NCBI RefSeq assembly: GCF_000312525.1
Contig: NZ_HE997455.1
Location: forward strand, 92,764-156,763
DNA from: Bartonella florencae
GTDB taxonomy: Bacteria; Pseudomonadota; Alphaproteobacteria; Rhizobiales; Rhizobiaceae
Length of the DNA stretch: 64,000 nucleotides
Reading direction: 5' to 3'
Shown here: positions 1-9,800 of the stretch, one piece after another
Layout of the letters: every line of letters begins with the position of its first letter
How positions within the stretch are numbered: the stretch's first letter is position 1
The notes under the pieces: model-generated
Seen by the model: the letters and a program-made list of their open reading frames with translations, nothing else
The model's database searches: none
What the model was told of the DNA's origin: nothing
Made by a program: the position numbers and the translations under genes

Positions 1-1688
1 AACGTAATGGCACTGTTATTGTGAGAAGTTACTGTTACATTTTTTGAATTAAATGACCCTCCAGAGACTGTTACTATAGAGTGATCATCTGCACCTATAG
101 CGATTTCTGCTTGTTTTACGGTGACATTTTTTAACGTGACTTGACTGTTATTGATGGCATTTACTCCCAAAAATGAGGATGTATCACCTTCTTTTTTTGA
201 TATTGTCACACCTTCCAGTTTGTTTTCTTTACTGTTGTTTAAAAAGTTCGCACCAATTGCAATATCACCCGCTACTGTGATAGAACCACCGCTCATTTTG
301 ATTGTACCGCCATCTTGTGCAAAAAGCCCGATTGCAGCATCATCAACTGTTGTGCTTTCGTGCAATTCAATCATGCTGTTAGGACCGATAGATCGTGCAC
401 CAAATCCTTCTATATTTGTTTTTAGAGAAACATCTGTGACCTCGATGTGTCCACCCTGTACTGCAGATAATGCTGCTTGATTTCCTGTTACTGTTCCTCC
501 AGTCATCTCGACTTTGCCGCCATCTGCTGCACCAAGGCCAACAAAAGTACTTTCAACTGTTGTATTTCCACTTAGTTTAATTACGCTATCAGAATCGCTA
601 GCACCTGCACCGGTTCCTCCGTCTCCTGTCGCTTTTAAAGTAGTATCTTTTATCTCGATATATCCTTTATTTTTTGCAAGAGATGCCGCTTGATTTCCGG
701 TTACATTTCCCCCCGTTATTTTAATTGTGGAGTTTTTACCTTCTACAAGAAGCCCTGTTCCATCAGTTGATGTAATTGCAGCACCACCTTTTTCACCTTT
801 ATTTAAAATAACAGAGCCACCGTTTAAACTATGCACGCCTTGGTTTTTTCCATTAAATTTTCCCCCAAAAACTTCTAGTTTAGAATTATTCGCAAATATG
901 CCTGTTTCTGCTTTAGTGACAATTACATTTTTTAATGTGACTATGCTGTCATTTGCGCCGATTCCAAATAGCAGTGATTCTTCATTATTACTACTGGATA
1001 TCGTCACTCCATCCAGTTCGTTTGCATCACTCTTACTGTTTAAGAAAGCAGCCCCACCTCCAGAAGCTGTAATAGATCCTCCGGTCATTTTGATTGTGCT
1101 ATCGTTGTTTGCAGTTAGTCCGACTACAGCATTTTCAATCTTTGTATTTCCTTGCAGTTCAATCGTGCTTTTATCTCCAGCAGTGACGACTACACCAAAA
1201 CCTTCGTCATTTTTCGCTGACAGAACGACATTTTTGACCGTAATATGTCCGCCATTACCTGCAAATAATGCCATTTCTTTTGCATTTACTTTTCCACCGG
1301 TTATATTGATTATGCCATTGTCTTTTGCTTCAAGACCAAGATTAATGTCAAAATCAGTTCCTTGGATGGTTGTTTTATCCCCCGTTAATGTGATTATACT
1401 ATCCTTGCCTTCAGCTGTTACAGCTGCTGGTGATTCTAGAGAAGGTACGCCTAGAGAAGAAGTGGCCGATCCTTCGCTGGTATTTTTATTTCCGGTTACT
1501 GTTAAATTTTCACCAGTGATTTTTCCACCTTTTTCTGCGTGAATAATTTCATAGGCTTTTCCGGTTTCTCCAGTGACTACTTGCCCTTCTCCAGAAACTT
1601 CAAGAGTTTCAGCATGGACATTGAATTGGATATTCAACAGCACAATAGCTGCTGTCGCCATAGATGACAGAAGGAATCTTTTATACAC
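1..1688 (-). CDS. Autotransporter passenger, N-terminal part (runs off window)
   Basis: Reading the minus strand from the GTG at 1688 gives 562 codons with no stop to the window edge. The start is supported by AAGGAG seven bases upstream. The first 26 residues form a Sec signal peptide (MYKRFLLSSMATAAIVLLN...VHA, cut before AE). The rest is a glycine/asparagine/threonine-rich beta-helix style passenger with repeating turns such as 'GGxIxxxGxxA' and 'xVTLKNVxV'. It contains an internal duplication of roughly 260 residues: the block ending near nt 900 is repeated down to nt 1. No barrel is visible because the 3' end lies outside the window. The frame is open upstream of the GTG, but no better start with a ribosome site was seen. 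Its leader and passenger are unlike the five plus-strand paralogs further right, so it belongs to a different subfamily. Role inferred: surface-exposed adhesin or autotransporter. Confidence 0.8.
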   Translation of the reverse strand, partial: MYKRFLLSSMATAAIVLLNIQFNVHAETLEVSGEGQVVTGETGKAYEIIHAEKGGKITGENLTVTGNKNTSEGSATSSLGVPSLESPAAVTAEGKDSIITLTGDKTTIQGTDFDINLGLEAKDNGIINITGGKVNAKEMALFAGNGGHITVKNVVLSAKNDEGFGVVVTAGDKSTIELQGNTKIENAVVGLTANNDSTIKMTGGSITASGGGAAFLNSKSDANELDGVTISSSNNEESLLFGIGANDSIVTLKNVIVTKAETGIFANNSKLEVFGGKFNGKNQGVHSLNGGSVILNKGEKGGAAITSTDGTGLLVEGKNSTIKITGGNVTGNQAASLAKNKGYIEIKDTTLKATGDGGTGAGASDSDSVIKLSGNTTVESTFVGLGAADGGKVEMTGGTVTGNQAALSAVQGGHIEVTDVSLKTNIEGFGARSIGPNSMIELHESTTVDDAAIGLFAQDGGTIKMSGGSITVAGDIAIGANFLNNSKENKLEGVTISKKEGDTSSFLGVNAINNSQVTLKNVTVKQAEIAIGADDHSIVTVSGGSFNSKNVTVTSHNNSAIT

Positions 1689-2166
1689 GAATACTCTCCT
1701 TTTAAAGCCCCTAATATTTACTTCCCCGCAGTCTTCAAAAGAAGAACAGAAATAGATATTGCTTTTCGTTAATTACTCATAGCTTTGATAATTTATTTTG
1801 TTTTCTCTGTCAAAGTTAAAGTTGAATTTATCGTTAAATACGCAATATTTAATTTAGCAAATAATGTATTTTTATTATACTTAAAAATAAGTTTTTATTT
1901 TTAAGCGGAGACAATCTTCCCCTCCAGACAATTCATCAACATGAGTGTTCACATTGGGAATTTACACTAGAGCCTCGCAGCCAATATGGCATGATAGAAG
2001 CACGGTATTTTGATTGCGCAAAAGGACAACAAGCACGTCGTTACGCATCGCACAGGGTATACGGGCCCCATTCGCCGTTTGCGGACGTGTGCTACCCCTG
2101 TGAGGTCGAAGCACAAGCTGCTTGCTCCTTCCCAGAGTCGGATAGGCTTTGCCGTGCGATGGGTAG
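1689..2166. other. Upstream region of the left autotransporter, then a higher-GC patch
   Basis: Bases 1689-1960 are very AT-rich and probably hold the promoter of the minus-strand autotransporter, though no clear -35/-10 pair could be chosen. From about 1960 the composition shifts to visibly higher GC and both strands are open (about 1962-2204 minus, 1991-2275 plus). I recognise neither reading frame. The patch runs into the phage gene fragment that follows and is probably prophage debris. Confidence 0.4.
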
Positions 2167-2352
2167 TGGTTCTTTAAGCCTCGAGGGATACGCCCTGAAA
2201 TCATGGCGGATCAACCGCTTCTCCTGCAAGGGTTTCGCAGAGAAATCAATGGCCCATGGAAAGCCGCAACCGTGACCCACCGCTATGAAAAGCAAAGCGG
2301 ATACACCACAGAAATAACCTTAGAGGCACCAGATAAGGGAAAAGAGGCTTGA
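2167..2352 (+). pseudogene. C-terminal fragment of phage late control gene D (tail/baseplate hub)
   Basis: The frame that opens after the TAG at 2164 reads ...RGIRPEIMADQPLLLQGFRR and then ...VTHRYEKQSGYTTEITLE, ending at TGA 2350-2352. This is the typical end of P2-like gene D tail proteins: a GRPE-like turn, 'QGFR.EI.G.W', then 'VTH....SGYTT..E.E'. Only about 60 residues remain of a protein that is normally over 300, and the upstream coding is gone or out of frame. Composition is richer in GC than the neighbours. The fragment lies 500 bases from the 3' end of a tRNA-Gln gene on the side where an integrated phage would sit, so it is read as a prophage remnant. An ATG at 2203 could still start a 49-residue product, but nothing suggests function. 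Confidence 0.65.
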
Positions 2353-2849
2353 AAAATTAAACATGTTAGAAACAGAAAATCAAAGGTGCAACCTGCTCCT
2401 TTGATCGGTCGTGATGTTTCTCTCACTCAAAGTGCAATGTTTGCACTTTGAGTGAGAGAGAGCAGTAGGATCAAGTTGATCTAATTGCATGAGGCCAGCA
2501 ATAGGGTAATGTCTACCCAATTCCTCAAAGCTTCTTTTGTTTTAATAATGCCTCAGAAATCCGAAAAGCTATCACGCATTTTATGCTAAAAGGAACTATA
2601 CCATTTTATGCATGCTGCTTCTTAAATCATACGATTCTTTATAATACGATTCCTGCTCATGATTGATCATCAAAAATTGCGATCTTTAAGAGAGAAAAAT
2701 AAAGACTCATTAAAGAGGCCTTAAATGATCTTTGAAAGGTCTTTGAAGACCCTTTGAGAACCCCTTAAAAATCATGTGAAACAAAATAAATTGCTACAAA
2801 ACCTAGTGGAAAAATATACAAAACCTGCTGGCAAGCTACACAGTGAATT
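2353..2849. other. Non-coding stretch between phage remnant and tRNA-Gln
   Basis: No plausible gene was found on either strand. The stretch holds one perfect 19-bp inverted repeat (listed separately) and short direct repeats such as ATACGATT (about 2627-2655) and CTTTGA/CCTTTGA (about 2730-2760). Confidence 0.5.
2419..2459. repeat. Perfect 19-bp inverted repeat with 3-base loop
   Basis: The left arm 2419-2437 (TCTCTCACTCAAAGTGCAA) and right arm 2441-2459 are exact reverse complements around the loop TGT. There is no T-run on either side, so it does not look like a standard intrinsic terminator. It could be a binding site, an RNA hairpin or a leftover element end. Confidence 0.8.
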
Positions 2850-2923
2850 TGGCTGGGGAACTTGGATTCGAACCAAGATTGACGGAGTCAGAGTCCGCTG
2901 TTCTACCATTAAACTATTCCCCA
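2850..2923 (-). tRNA. tRNA-Gln (CTG anticodon)
   Basis: The minus strand folds as a 74-base tRNA. The acceptor stem TGGGGAA pairs with TTCCCCA, the discriminator is G, and CCA is encoded at 2852-2850. The anticodon stem-loop is GCGGA-CTCTGAC-TCCGT, giving anticodon CTG for the glutamine codon CAG. The T arm reads CTTGG-TTCGAAT-CCAAG. The U1 start is characteristic of bacterial tRNA-Gln. It stands alone, upstream of no other tRNA, with phage debris downstream of its 3' end. Confidence 0.95.
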
Positions 2924-2987
2924 ATAAGATAATTTTATCATCTCTAGCAGATTCTACAATGTAGGCAAGCGCAAAAAATCTTTATGA

Positions 2988-3746
2988 TTATTGATAATAA
3001 AGAGCGATAGGAATATCATTGATTGTTTTGATCTGAACATCCATATCGTAAATATCTTTAAGAATTTCTGGCCGCATAATTTCTTTGGGAGTCCCACAAT
3101 AGGCTGCTTTCCCATTTTTTAGTGCAACAATCATATCTGAATAAGAGGAAGCAAAATTAATATCATGCATCACAATCAGAATGGTTTTTTTCAGTTCATC
3201 AGCTGTGCGGCGTAGCTGCTTCATCATAGAAACGGCATGTTTCATATCCAGATTGTTTAATGGTTCATCTAAGAGAAGATAATCAGTATCTTGGCAGATA
3301 ACCATGGCAATAAAAGCGCGTTGACGCTGCCCCCCAGAAAGCTCATCTAAAAAATAGTCTTTTAAATCTTGTAAGCCGAGATAGCGTAGCGCACTGTCGA
3401 TAAACTGCTTATCTTCTTTATTATACCAACCTTTTGAGTAAGGATAGCGTCCAAAACTCACTAAATCGTACACCGTTAAACGGAAGGATAAAGGATTATC
3501 TTGACGCAAAATGGAGAGCTTTTGTGCCAAAATATCATGAGGCATTTTATCAATATCAAAACCGTCGATATTAATTGTACCGCTGTGGTGCGGTAAAAGA
3601 CGCCTTATCAGCATTAAAAGAGTGGATTTTCCAGAACCATTGGGACCAATGAGAGAAATAATTCCCCCTTTGGGAAGATGAAGGCATAAATTATCGATAA
3701 TCAATCGTGCTCCGTAAGTCTTGGAAAGATGATTGATCTCAATCAT
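2988..3746 (-). CDS. Ferric-siderophore ABC transporter, ATP-binding protein
   Basis: This 252-residue ABC ATPase of the FecE/FepC class powers import of an iron chelate across the inner membrane. Visible motifs are Walker A GPNGSGKST (about residue 33), the Q-loop region LRQDNP, the signature LSGGQRQR, Walker B DYLLLDEP and the switch histidine in VMHDINF. The ATG at 3746 is chosen over a longer TTG start (3794) because it overlaps the upstream permease stop as ATGA, a common coupling arrangement. It is the last gene of a four-gene operon: binding protein, two permeases, ATPase. Substrate is inferred from the FecCD-type permeases and CeuE/YclQ-like binding protein. Bartonella is not known for making siderophores, so uptake of a host or foreign chelate is likely. 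Confidence 0.9.
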   Translation of the reverse strand: MIEINHLSKTYGARLIIDNLCLHLPKGGIISLIGPNGSGKSTLLMLIRRLLPHHSGTINIDGFDIDKMPHDILAQKLSILRQDNPLSFRLTVYDLVSFGRYPYSKGWYNKEDKQFIDSALRYLGLQDLKDYFLDELSGGQRQRAFIAMVICQDTDYLLLDEPLNNLDMKHAVSMMKQLRRTADELKKTILIVMHDINFASSYSDMIVALKNGKAAYCGTPKEIMRPEILKDIYDMDVQIKTINDIPIALYYQ

Positions 3747-4693
3747 TTTAGTTTTCCCTTCATCAGTAACATTAAGAAAACAATCCCTCCACAAAACTCA
3801 ATGATAAAACTTAAACGTCCTGCCATGTGAAAAATTTGCTCTAAAATAAATTGTCCCCCTACCAAACAAATAATTGCCAATAATATTGCAATTGGCACAA
3901 CAACTCCATGTTTTACCTGTGGGGAAAGTTCATAAGCAAGATTGGCAACGAGTAATCCAAAAAAGGTAACAGGTCCTACAAGTGCGGTGGAAATCGATAC
4001 AAGAATAGAAACAAAAATCAGAATAGCTGTAGCGCTTTTGTGATAATCTACTCCAAGGTTTAGTGCATTTTCTCGTCCCAGAGAAAGAATATCAAGAAGA
4101 TAGCGTGAGCGCCAACCAACAAGACTCACAATAAAAACAATGATTGTGGCAAAGCTTATGAGCGACGTATTAAATTTATTAAAATTTGCAAACATAATAT
4201 CCGTTAAATTCATCATTTGGTCTGGATTTAATTGCAATTGCATAAACATTCGTAAACTGAAAAAAAAACCGCCTAAAACAACACCAATTAAAAGTGTTAA
4301 GTGAAGCCCTTTTAGACTTCCTGAAAATAGCCAGCGAAAAAGGCTTATGGAAAAAAGAATGAGAATGAGGGATTCAAGAATGAGCTGTCCTTCTTCATTC
4401 AAAAAAGGCAAAGAAAGAGAGCCTACAAAATACATCAAAACAGTCTTTATTAAAATATAAAGCTGATCAAATCCCATAATTGAAGGGGTTAGAAGACGGT
4501 TATTGACGATTGTTTGAAATAAAACCGTAGAAACGCTTATTGCATAGGCAATAAGAAGCAAAGAGATAAGTTTTGTAAGACGGAATGTCCATGTATAAAC
4601 ATTGATATTCCACGTCATGTAAAGACTAATAACAGTACATGTTATGATGATAAGCGTTGTTAGTACACATATTGTTTTTTTTCTTCTATCCAA
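3743..4693 (-). CDS. Ferric-siderophore ABC transporter, permease (second)
   Basis: This 316-residue FecCD-family permease has about nine hydrophobic segments and the conserved 'GPVTFFGLLVANLAYEL' region near residue 240, which contacts the ATPase. It forms the inner-membrane channel as a heterodimer with the permease encoded just upstream. The start is the TTG at 4693, preceded by GGAG eight to nine bases upstream (CTGGAGAAAACGTC) and overlapping the end of the previous gene by eight bases. No in-frame ATG lies near. It ends with TGA overlapping the ATPase start. Closest known arrangement: YclN/YclO or FatD/FatC type pairs. Confidence 0.88.
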   Translation of the reverse strand: MDRRKKTICVLTTLIIITCTVISLYMTWNINVYTWTFRLTKLISLLLIAYAISVSTVLFQTIVNNRLLTPSIMGFDQLYILIKTVLMYFVGSLSLPFLNEEGQLILESLILILFSISLFRWLFSGSLKGLHLTLLIGVVLGGFFFSLRMFMQLQLNPDQMMNLTDIMFANFNKFNTSLISFATIIVFIVSLVGWRSRYLLDILSLGRENALNLGVDYHKSATAILIFVSILVSISTALVGPVTFFGLLVANLAYELSPQVKHGVVVPIAILLAIICLVGGQFILEQIFHMAGRLSFIIEFCGGIVFLMLLMKGKLK

Positions 4694-5642
4694 GACGTTT
4701 TCTCCAGCGTAAAAGCAGTATCATAAAAATAAAACTACCAATCACGCCCATTATGGTGCTTATGGGAATTTCGAAAGATGGGTGAATGATTCGTCCTAAA
4801 AGATCACCAATCAAGACCAATCCTGCACCGCTGATGCCTACCCAAGGAGCGGTATGGCGCATATTATCTCCCATGAAACTTGAAACAATATTTGGAATAA
4901 TCAATCCAACAAAAGGAATACGGCCGACGGTACAGACAATAACAGCAGTGATTGAAGCGACAATAAAAAGACCAAAAAACATGACAACACGATAATTCAA
5001 TCCAAGGTTATTGGTTAAATCTTCTCCTAAGCTTGCAACCGTAAAGCGATCAGCAGTACAATAGGCTAGAATACAAAGGGGAAGGGATAGCCATAAAAGT
5101 TCATATTTACCCTCAAGTATCATGGCAAAACTGCCAAATAAGTAAGCTTGAAGAGAAGGAAGTAACATTTCATAATCTGCAATGGCATTGGTTAAAGAGC
5201 CAATAATATAGCTTAACATAATTCCTGTAAGAGGTACAATGAGAGCAGATTTTAGAGGAATACGGCGCAATAAAAATATAAAAAGCAAAGTGCCCGTCAT
5301 GGCAAAAAGTGTCGCAACGACCATTTTTCCTAAAACAGGAATATCGGGCAGAAAAATCATAATAAAAAGAATGCCAAAGGAAGCAGATTCAACGGTTCCA
5401 GCGGTTGATGGCTCAACAAAGCGATTGCGTGTCAACAGTTGCATAATCATGCCTGAAAGGGCAAGTGCTGCGCCTGTCAAAAGTACGGCAATTGTACGAG
5501 GAAGCCGTGTTTGCCAGAAAAGAAACCATGCATGGGGATCGGCTGCGAAGAGGTTAGAAGGCGTGACATCAGAATAACCAACAAAAATGCTGAAGATGGA
5601 TAAAAAAATTAAAAGTGTTATGGTTATCCAGTAATTCTTCAC
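4686..5642 (-). CDS. Ferric-siderophore ABC transporter, permease (first)
   Basis: This FecCD-family permease of 318 residues has an N-terminal membrane anchor, the family motif 'ARLPRTIAVLLTGAALALSG'-like WQTRLPRTIAVLLTGAALAL (about residues 44-63) and 'GRIPFVGLIIPNIVSSFMG' near residue 240. The start is the GTG at 5642; the ATG just upstream is out of frame and closes at once on TAA. The Shine-Dalgarno is weak (GAGAAA), so translation may be lower than that of the binding protein. It follows the binding-protein gene by 106 bases, and its end overlaps the next permease. Confidence 0.88.
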   Translation of the reverse strand: MKNYWITITLLIFLSIFSIFVGYSDVTPSNLFAADPHAWFLFWQTRLPRTIAVLLTGAALALSGMIMQLLTRNRFVEPSTAGTVESASFGILFIMIFLPDIPVLGKMVVATLFAMTGTLLFIFLLRRIPLKSALIVPLTGIMLSYIIGSLTNAIADYEMLLPSLQAYLFGSFAMILEGKYELLWLSLPLCILAYCTADRFTVASLGEDLTNNLGLNYRVVMFFGLFIVASITAVIVCTVGRIPFVGLIIPNIVSSFMGDNMRHTAPWVGISGAGLVLIGDLLGRIIHPSFEIPISTIMGVIGSFIFMILLLRWRKRLG

Positions 5643-5748
5643 GTTAAATCATTTTCTCACAAAACCTAACAAAAAAGCAAAAGTCGTTTCATAAACAACC
5701 TCTGCTTTTAAATTTTATTGATATAGCAAGCAAGCTCTTTTTGTGTGC

Positions 5749-6699
5749 TTATTTGCTCTTTGTAAAGGCTTCATTGATTTGTTTAGCGGTTTCAAGAAGT
5801 CCCGTCAAACCACCACTTGCACGATACCAGCTCCAAGAGTCCAAATAAATAATTTGCTTTTGTTTGCTGGCTGTTGTGCGATGAATAAGTTCATTATTAA
5901 GCAGTTGTGCTGCGGATTGTCCTTCCCGTCCAATTGCGGCATCCCGATCAATCACCAATAACCAATCAGGATTAGTCTCAAGAATAAATTCAGGAGAAAT
6001 GAGTTGTCCATGTTTTTGTACGGTGAGTTTATCGGTTGCAGGGGAAATTCCAAAAGCTGAATGGAAAATATCGAAACGTGATTTTGGTCCAAAAGCACTG
6101 ATTTTTCCACCAGAGGTCATGAGGACGAGCCCTGTACCTTTTCCTTGGGTATTTTTACGGACCTCAGCTAAAGTTTCATTGAGTTTTGCAATTTCCTTTT
6201 CTGCCTCCTGTTCTTTGCCAAAAATTTTTCCAAGGATAGACACATTCCGTTCAATATCTGCAAGAGAGTTTTCATTTCCTACAGTGAGATCAATGGTTGG
6301 AGCTATTTTGGATAAATCTTTATATTTGGTTTGAGTTCTCGAGGAAATAATAATTAAATCAGGCCGAAGAGTGGCAATTTTTTCATAATCTGGTTCAAAA
6401 AGAGTCCCAATTTTTTCATATTTTTCGTCATTAAATTGTTGCAAATAGGAAGGTTTTTTTCCTTCAGGAATGCCGATAACAGCTTTGATACCAAGACGAT
6501 TCATATTGTCAAGCGCAGCAATATCAAACACCACCACCTTTTGTGGAGAGGTGGGAACAGAAGTTGTGCCTGAAACATGAACAATTGTTACATTTGTTTG
6601 ACTACTCGTATTTGCAATACTTGTCTGTGTCCATAAAACCGTCGCAAAGCTAATTGCAACAAGTAAGACAGAAGTCACGCTTTTCATATATTTTATCAT
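5749..6699 (-). CDS. Siderophore-binding periplasmic protein (CeuE/YclQ-like)
   Basis: This 316-residue solute-binding protein of the class III (FepB/CeuE/YclQ) type delivers an iron chelate to the permease pair. Residues 1-29 form a signal peptide (MIKYMKSVTSVLLVAISFAT...SIA). No lipobox cysteine is seen, so the mature protein should be soluble in the periplasm. Family features follow: VVVFDIAALDNMNRLG (about 54-69), 'KIGTLFEPDYEKIATLRPDLIIIS', the long helix joining the lobes, and a C-terminal W-rich segment YLDSWSWYRASGGL. The start ATG has AAGGA ten bases upstream. It is first in its operon and divergent from the autotransporter at 6899, with 199 bases between them. Confidence 0.88.
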   Translation of the reverse strand: MIKYMKSVTSVLLVAISFATVLWTQTSIANTSSQTNVTIVHVSGTTSVPTSPQKVVVFDIAALDNMNRLGIKAVIGIPEGKKPSYLQQFNDEKYEKIGTLFEPDYEKIATLRPDLIIISSRTQTKYKDLSKIAPTIDLTVGNENSLADIERNVSILGKIFGKEQEAEKEIAKLNETLAEVRKNTQGKGTGLVLMTSGGKISAFGPKSRFDIFHSAFGISPATDKLTVQKHGQLISPEFILETNPDWLLVIDRDAAIGREGQSAAQLLNNELIHRTTASKQKQIIYLDSWSWYRASGGLTGLLETAKQINEAFTKSK

Positions 6700-6898
6700 C
6701 GTGATTTTATCCTTTTATCTGATATTACAAGGGGTTGTGCACTTAAAACTTAACTTAGGCAATTTTATTTTGCGCAAAATGAAGCAACAATAAATAACAC
6801 TATGTTGTAAAATTGACTAATGTATGTTACAAAATGTTCTCCTATCTCATTTTCACTTAATTCTAGTGTTTTTGCGACATATTTAGAAAGTTTAACAT
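6700..6898. promoter_or_regulatory. Divergent promoter region: iron-uptake operon and autotransporter
   Basis: These 199 bases must carry the promoters for both the minus-strand siderophore operon and the plus-strand autotransporter. An inverted pair TTGTAA (6805-6810) / TTACAA (6827-6832) flanks a TTGACT that could serve as a -35. No exact Fur or Irr-type box was recognised. The shared region makes common iron control of adhesin and transporter possible, but that is inference. Confidence 0.4.
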
Positions 6899-9800
6899 AT
6901 GATCAATGTATTTAAAAAGCGTACACGTCTGTACGCACTAACAACGAGTGCTCTCTTCTTTTCTTTACAATTACAAATTACGAGTGCGAATGCAATGGCG
7001 GTTGAATTGGGCGACTCGTGGGGGAAGAGGATGGACTGGGATCTTGTATCTGCAGCTGATCCAGCTATTCCAGCTATTCCAGCTGATCCAGCTATTCCTG
7101 CTGTTCCTGGTCCTGTTCTTGGTCCTGTTCTTGGTCCTGTTCTTACTGCTGGTCCTACTGCTGGTCCTACTGCTGTTCCTGCTGCTGGTCCTGCTGCTGG
7201 TCCTGCTGCTGGTCCTGCTGCTGGTCCTGCTGTGCTAATGTCGGGAGAAGCTGGAAATGTGCTAGGTAATTCTAGTGGTGGAGAAGGTCTAGGTGTTGCA
7301 ACAAAAGGTCCTCTTAAAGATGGATTAAGTTTCAATCTATCCGGTTTTTGGGGGCCGATAAATCCGTCCGTTTCTGGAACTGAGGAGTCCACTTGTGGAG
7401 AGAGCGAGAATATTATTGGGGTTTTAGCTAAAGACCATCAGTTAATTTTTGTCAATAGAGAGGACATCTCCAATTCTCTTATAGGAGCTGCAGCCATATC
7501 ACATTCGGTTATTGCGTTGAAAGATTCAAATATTATTACCCCAGTATTGGGATTGTACAGTGATGAATCTGACATACTGATGGCGTCTGCAATGATAAAT
7601 CTTAAGGGCAGTGGTATAGGGGCTATGGCGGGAAATAATGGATCTGTTATTTTAAATGGAGTTAAGATTACAGCCGCTGCAGGAGAAGACGCGAAAGATG
7701 TGAATAATGGGGGGCAAATTAAGGATATTGGTTTTCTAATACATGGGGGGTTTATTCTCTTTAATAATGGGACTTATACTTGTAGTGGTGATTGTTCTGC
7801 TTTGTGGATCAGTAAAGATAGTCCTCTCCTTGGTTTATCTGCTTCATCTCCATCTGCTCCATCTGCTCCATCTGATCCTAGAATGTTTGGAATAAAGGGA
7901 TTCTTGGCTGATAAAGAAGATGAACGTTGGACTAATGTTGCTACAACTATTAGTTCTATGATGCCTATTATAAATGGAACGTATGATCTTCCTTGGAAGA
8001 TTAGTGCGAGTATGGATAGGTCAACTATTATCGTGGATGAGAGAAATTCTTATGGTATAGTTTTTAAAAATATTACTGGGGATGTTAAAGAGAGTAATCC
8101 GAGCAGGAGCGCGCGCGTGGTTTCGTTGCGAAATACTAACATCAATGTTGAAAAAGGTATTGCTATTTATGGTGAGGATTTGAATGGTTATGTTATTTTA
8201 AAAGAAAACTCAAGGATTTCCGGTGATTTATTGTTGAAAGCTAAATCGACTTCTAAGCTATCTGTTTTTTCTCAGAGGTCAACGATTATAGGAGGGGTAA
8301 GTATTGAGGACGATGCTGTTGCTAAACTTTATTTATCCGATAACTCACAATGGCTGTTATCAAAAAGTAAAATTTCTTCGTCTTCAGAAAGTCGTGGAGA
8401 TACATATATTTCGTCTATAAATCTTAAAGATAGTTCTATTAAGTTTATGCATGTACAGAATGCGCAAGATTATCAAAAACTTTATATAGGAAAAGAGGGG
8501 AATGGCACGGTTTACAGTGCTGAAGGAGAATCAGGGATTTACTTTAATGTATTTCTGACCCCTGTTTTGAATGATGATAGTCTGTCTGATCAACTTTTTA
8601 TTCATGGTAATGTTTCTGGACAAACTAAAGTGTATGTGAATAATTCTGTCCGTAGAGGTACAAGTCAGCATGATAATATTATAATAGAAGATACGGATAA
8701 ATTTCAGAGTATTTCACTTATTGAAGTGCTAGGAGAGGCAAACAAGAGTAGTTTTATTTTAGCAGATAATTATGTCACTCTAGGAAATTTACCTTATAAG
8801 TATGTTCTTCATGCTTATGAAAAAGACAGAAAGTGGTATTTCTGCTTAGAAGATGAGAACTATACGACGACTGAAAAGCCTAATACATGTTCTTCAGAAA
8901 AAAATGAAAATACTGTTGGAATAAGAGAGTCTATTTCTTCACCGCCTAATCTTGCAAGAGCTGAGTCGCCTGGTAATGGGCTTCCTCCTTCAGCTCCTCT
9001 GGATTCTACACGTGAAGTTTCAAATGAGATATCTGAAGGAGATGGTGATACGCCAATAGTGACAGCTACTAGTGATAGACCAGTTCTCTCTTCTGTACCT
9101 AGTGGTCTGTCTGATACAGGTGTTGATAATGCTTCTGGTGAAGAATCTGGAGATAGTATACCTTCACCCGTTCCACCTTTTCCATCTAGTGGTTCAGGAA
9201 CTTTAGCCCCTTCTGCATCTGCTTCACTTGAAGTGGCTGAATTATCTAGTGATCTTGAGGAAGAGGAGGAGGAAGAGGAGGAAGAGCTTGAGGAAGAGGA
9301 GGAGGAATCTGGATATGGTACATCTTCACTCGTTCCACCTTCTCCATCTAGTAGTTCGGGAACTTTAGACTCTTCTGCATCTTCTTTACTTGAAGTGGCT
9401 GAATTATCTAGTGAGCTTGAGGAAGAGGAGGAAGAGTTTGGGGAAGAGTTTGGGGAAGAGTTTGGGGAAGAGTTTGGGGAAGAGTTTGAAGAATCTGGAG
9501 ATAGTACATTTTTACTCATTCCACCTTCTTCATCTAGTAGTTCGGGAACTTTAGACTCTTCTGCATCTGCTTCACTTGAAGTGGCTGAATCATCCGCTAA
9601 TCTTGGGAGATCTGATATATTTGAGGATATAATACCTTCTTTTGTTGAGCTTGAGGAAGAGGATGATGAAGATCTTGAAGAATTTGGAGATGAGGTGTCT
9701 GTTTTTTTAACTGGAAATGATTCATCTGCTGATCTTGGGGGATCTGATATATTTGAAGATATAATACCTTCTTCATCTGGAAGTTCAGCATCTGTCGCAT

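Noticed and set aside
727-1542. Long plus-strand open frame (271 codons)
   Set aside because: It is the antisense of the minus-strand autotransporter, whose reading gives a signal peptide and beta-helix repeats with a ribosome site.
1962-2275. Overlapping open frames on both strands in the higher-GC patch
   Set aside because: Neither matches a family I can name with confidence; treated as prophage debris together with the gene D fragment.
8860-9519. Minus-strand open frame rich in serine
   Set aside because: Shadow of the glutamate/serine-rich linker of the 6899 autotransporter; low-complexity DNA opens all frames.
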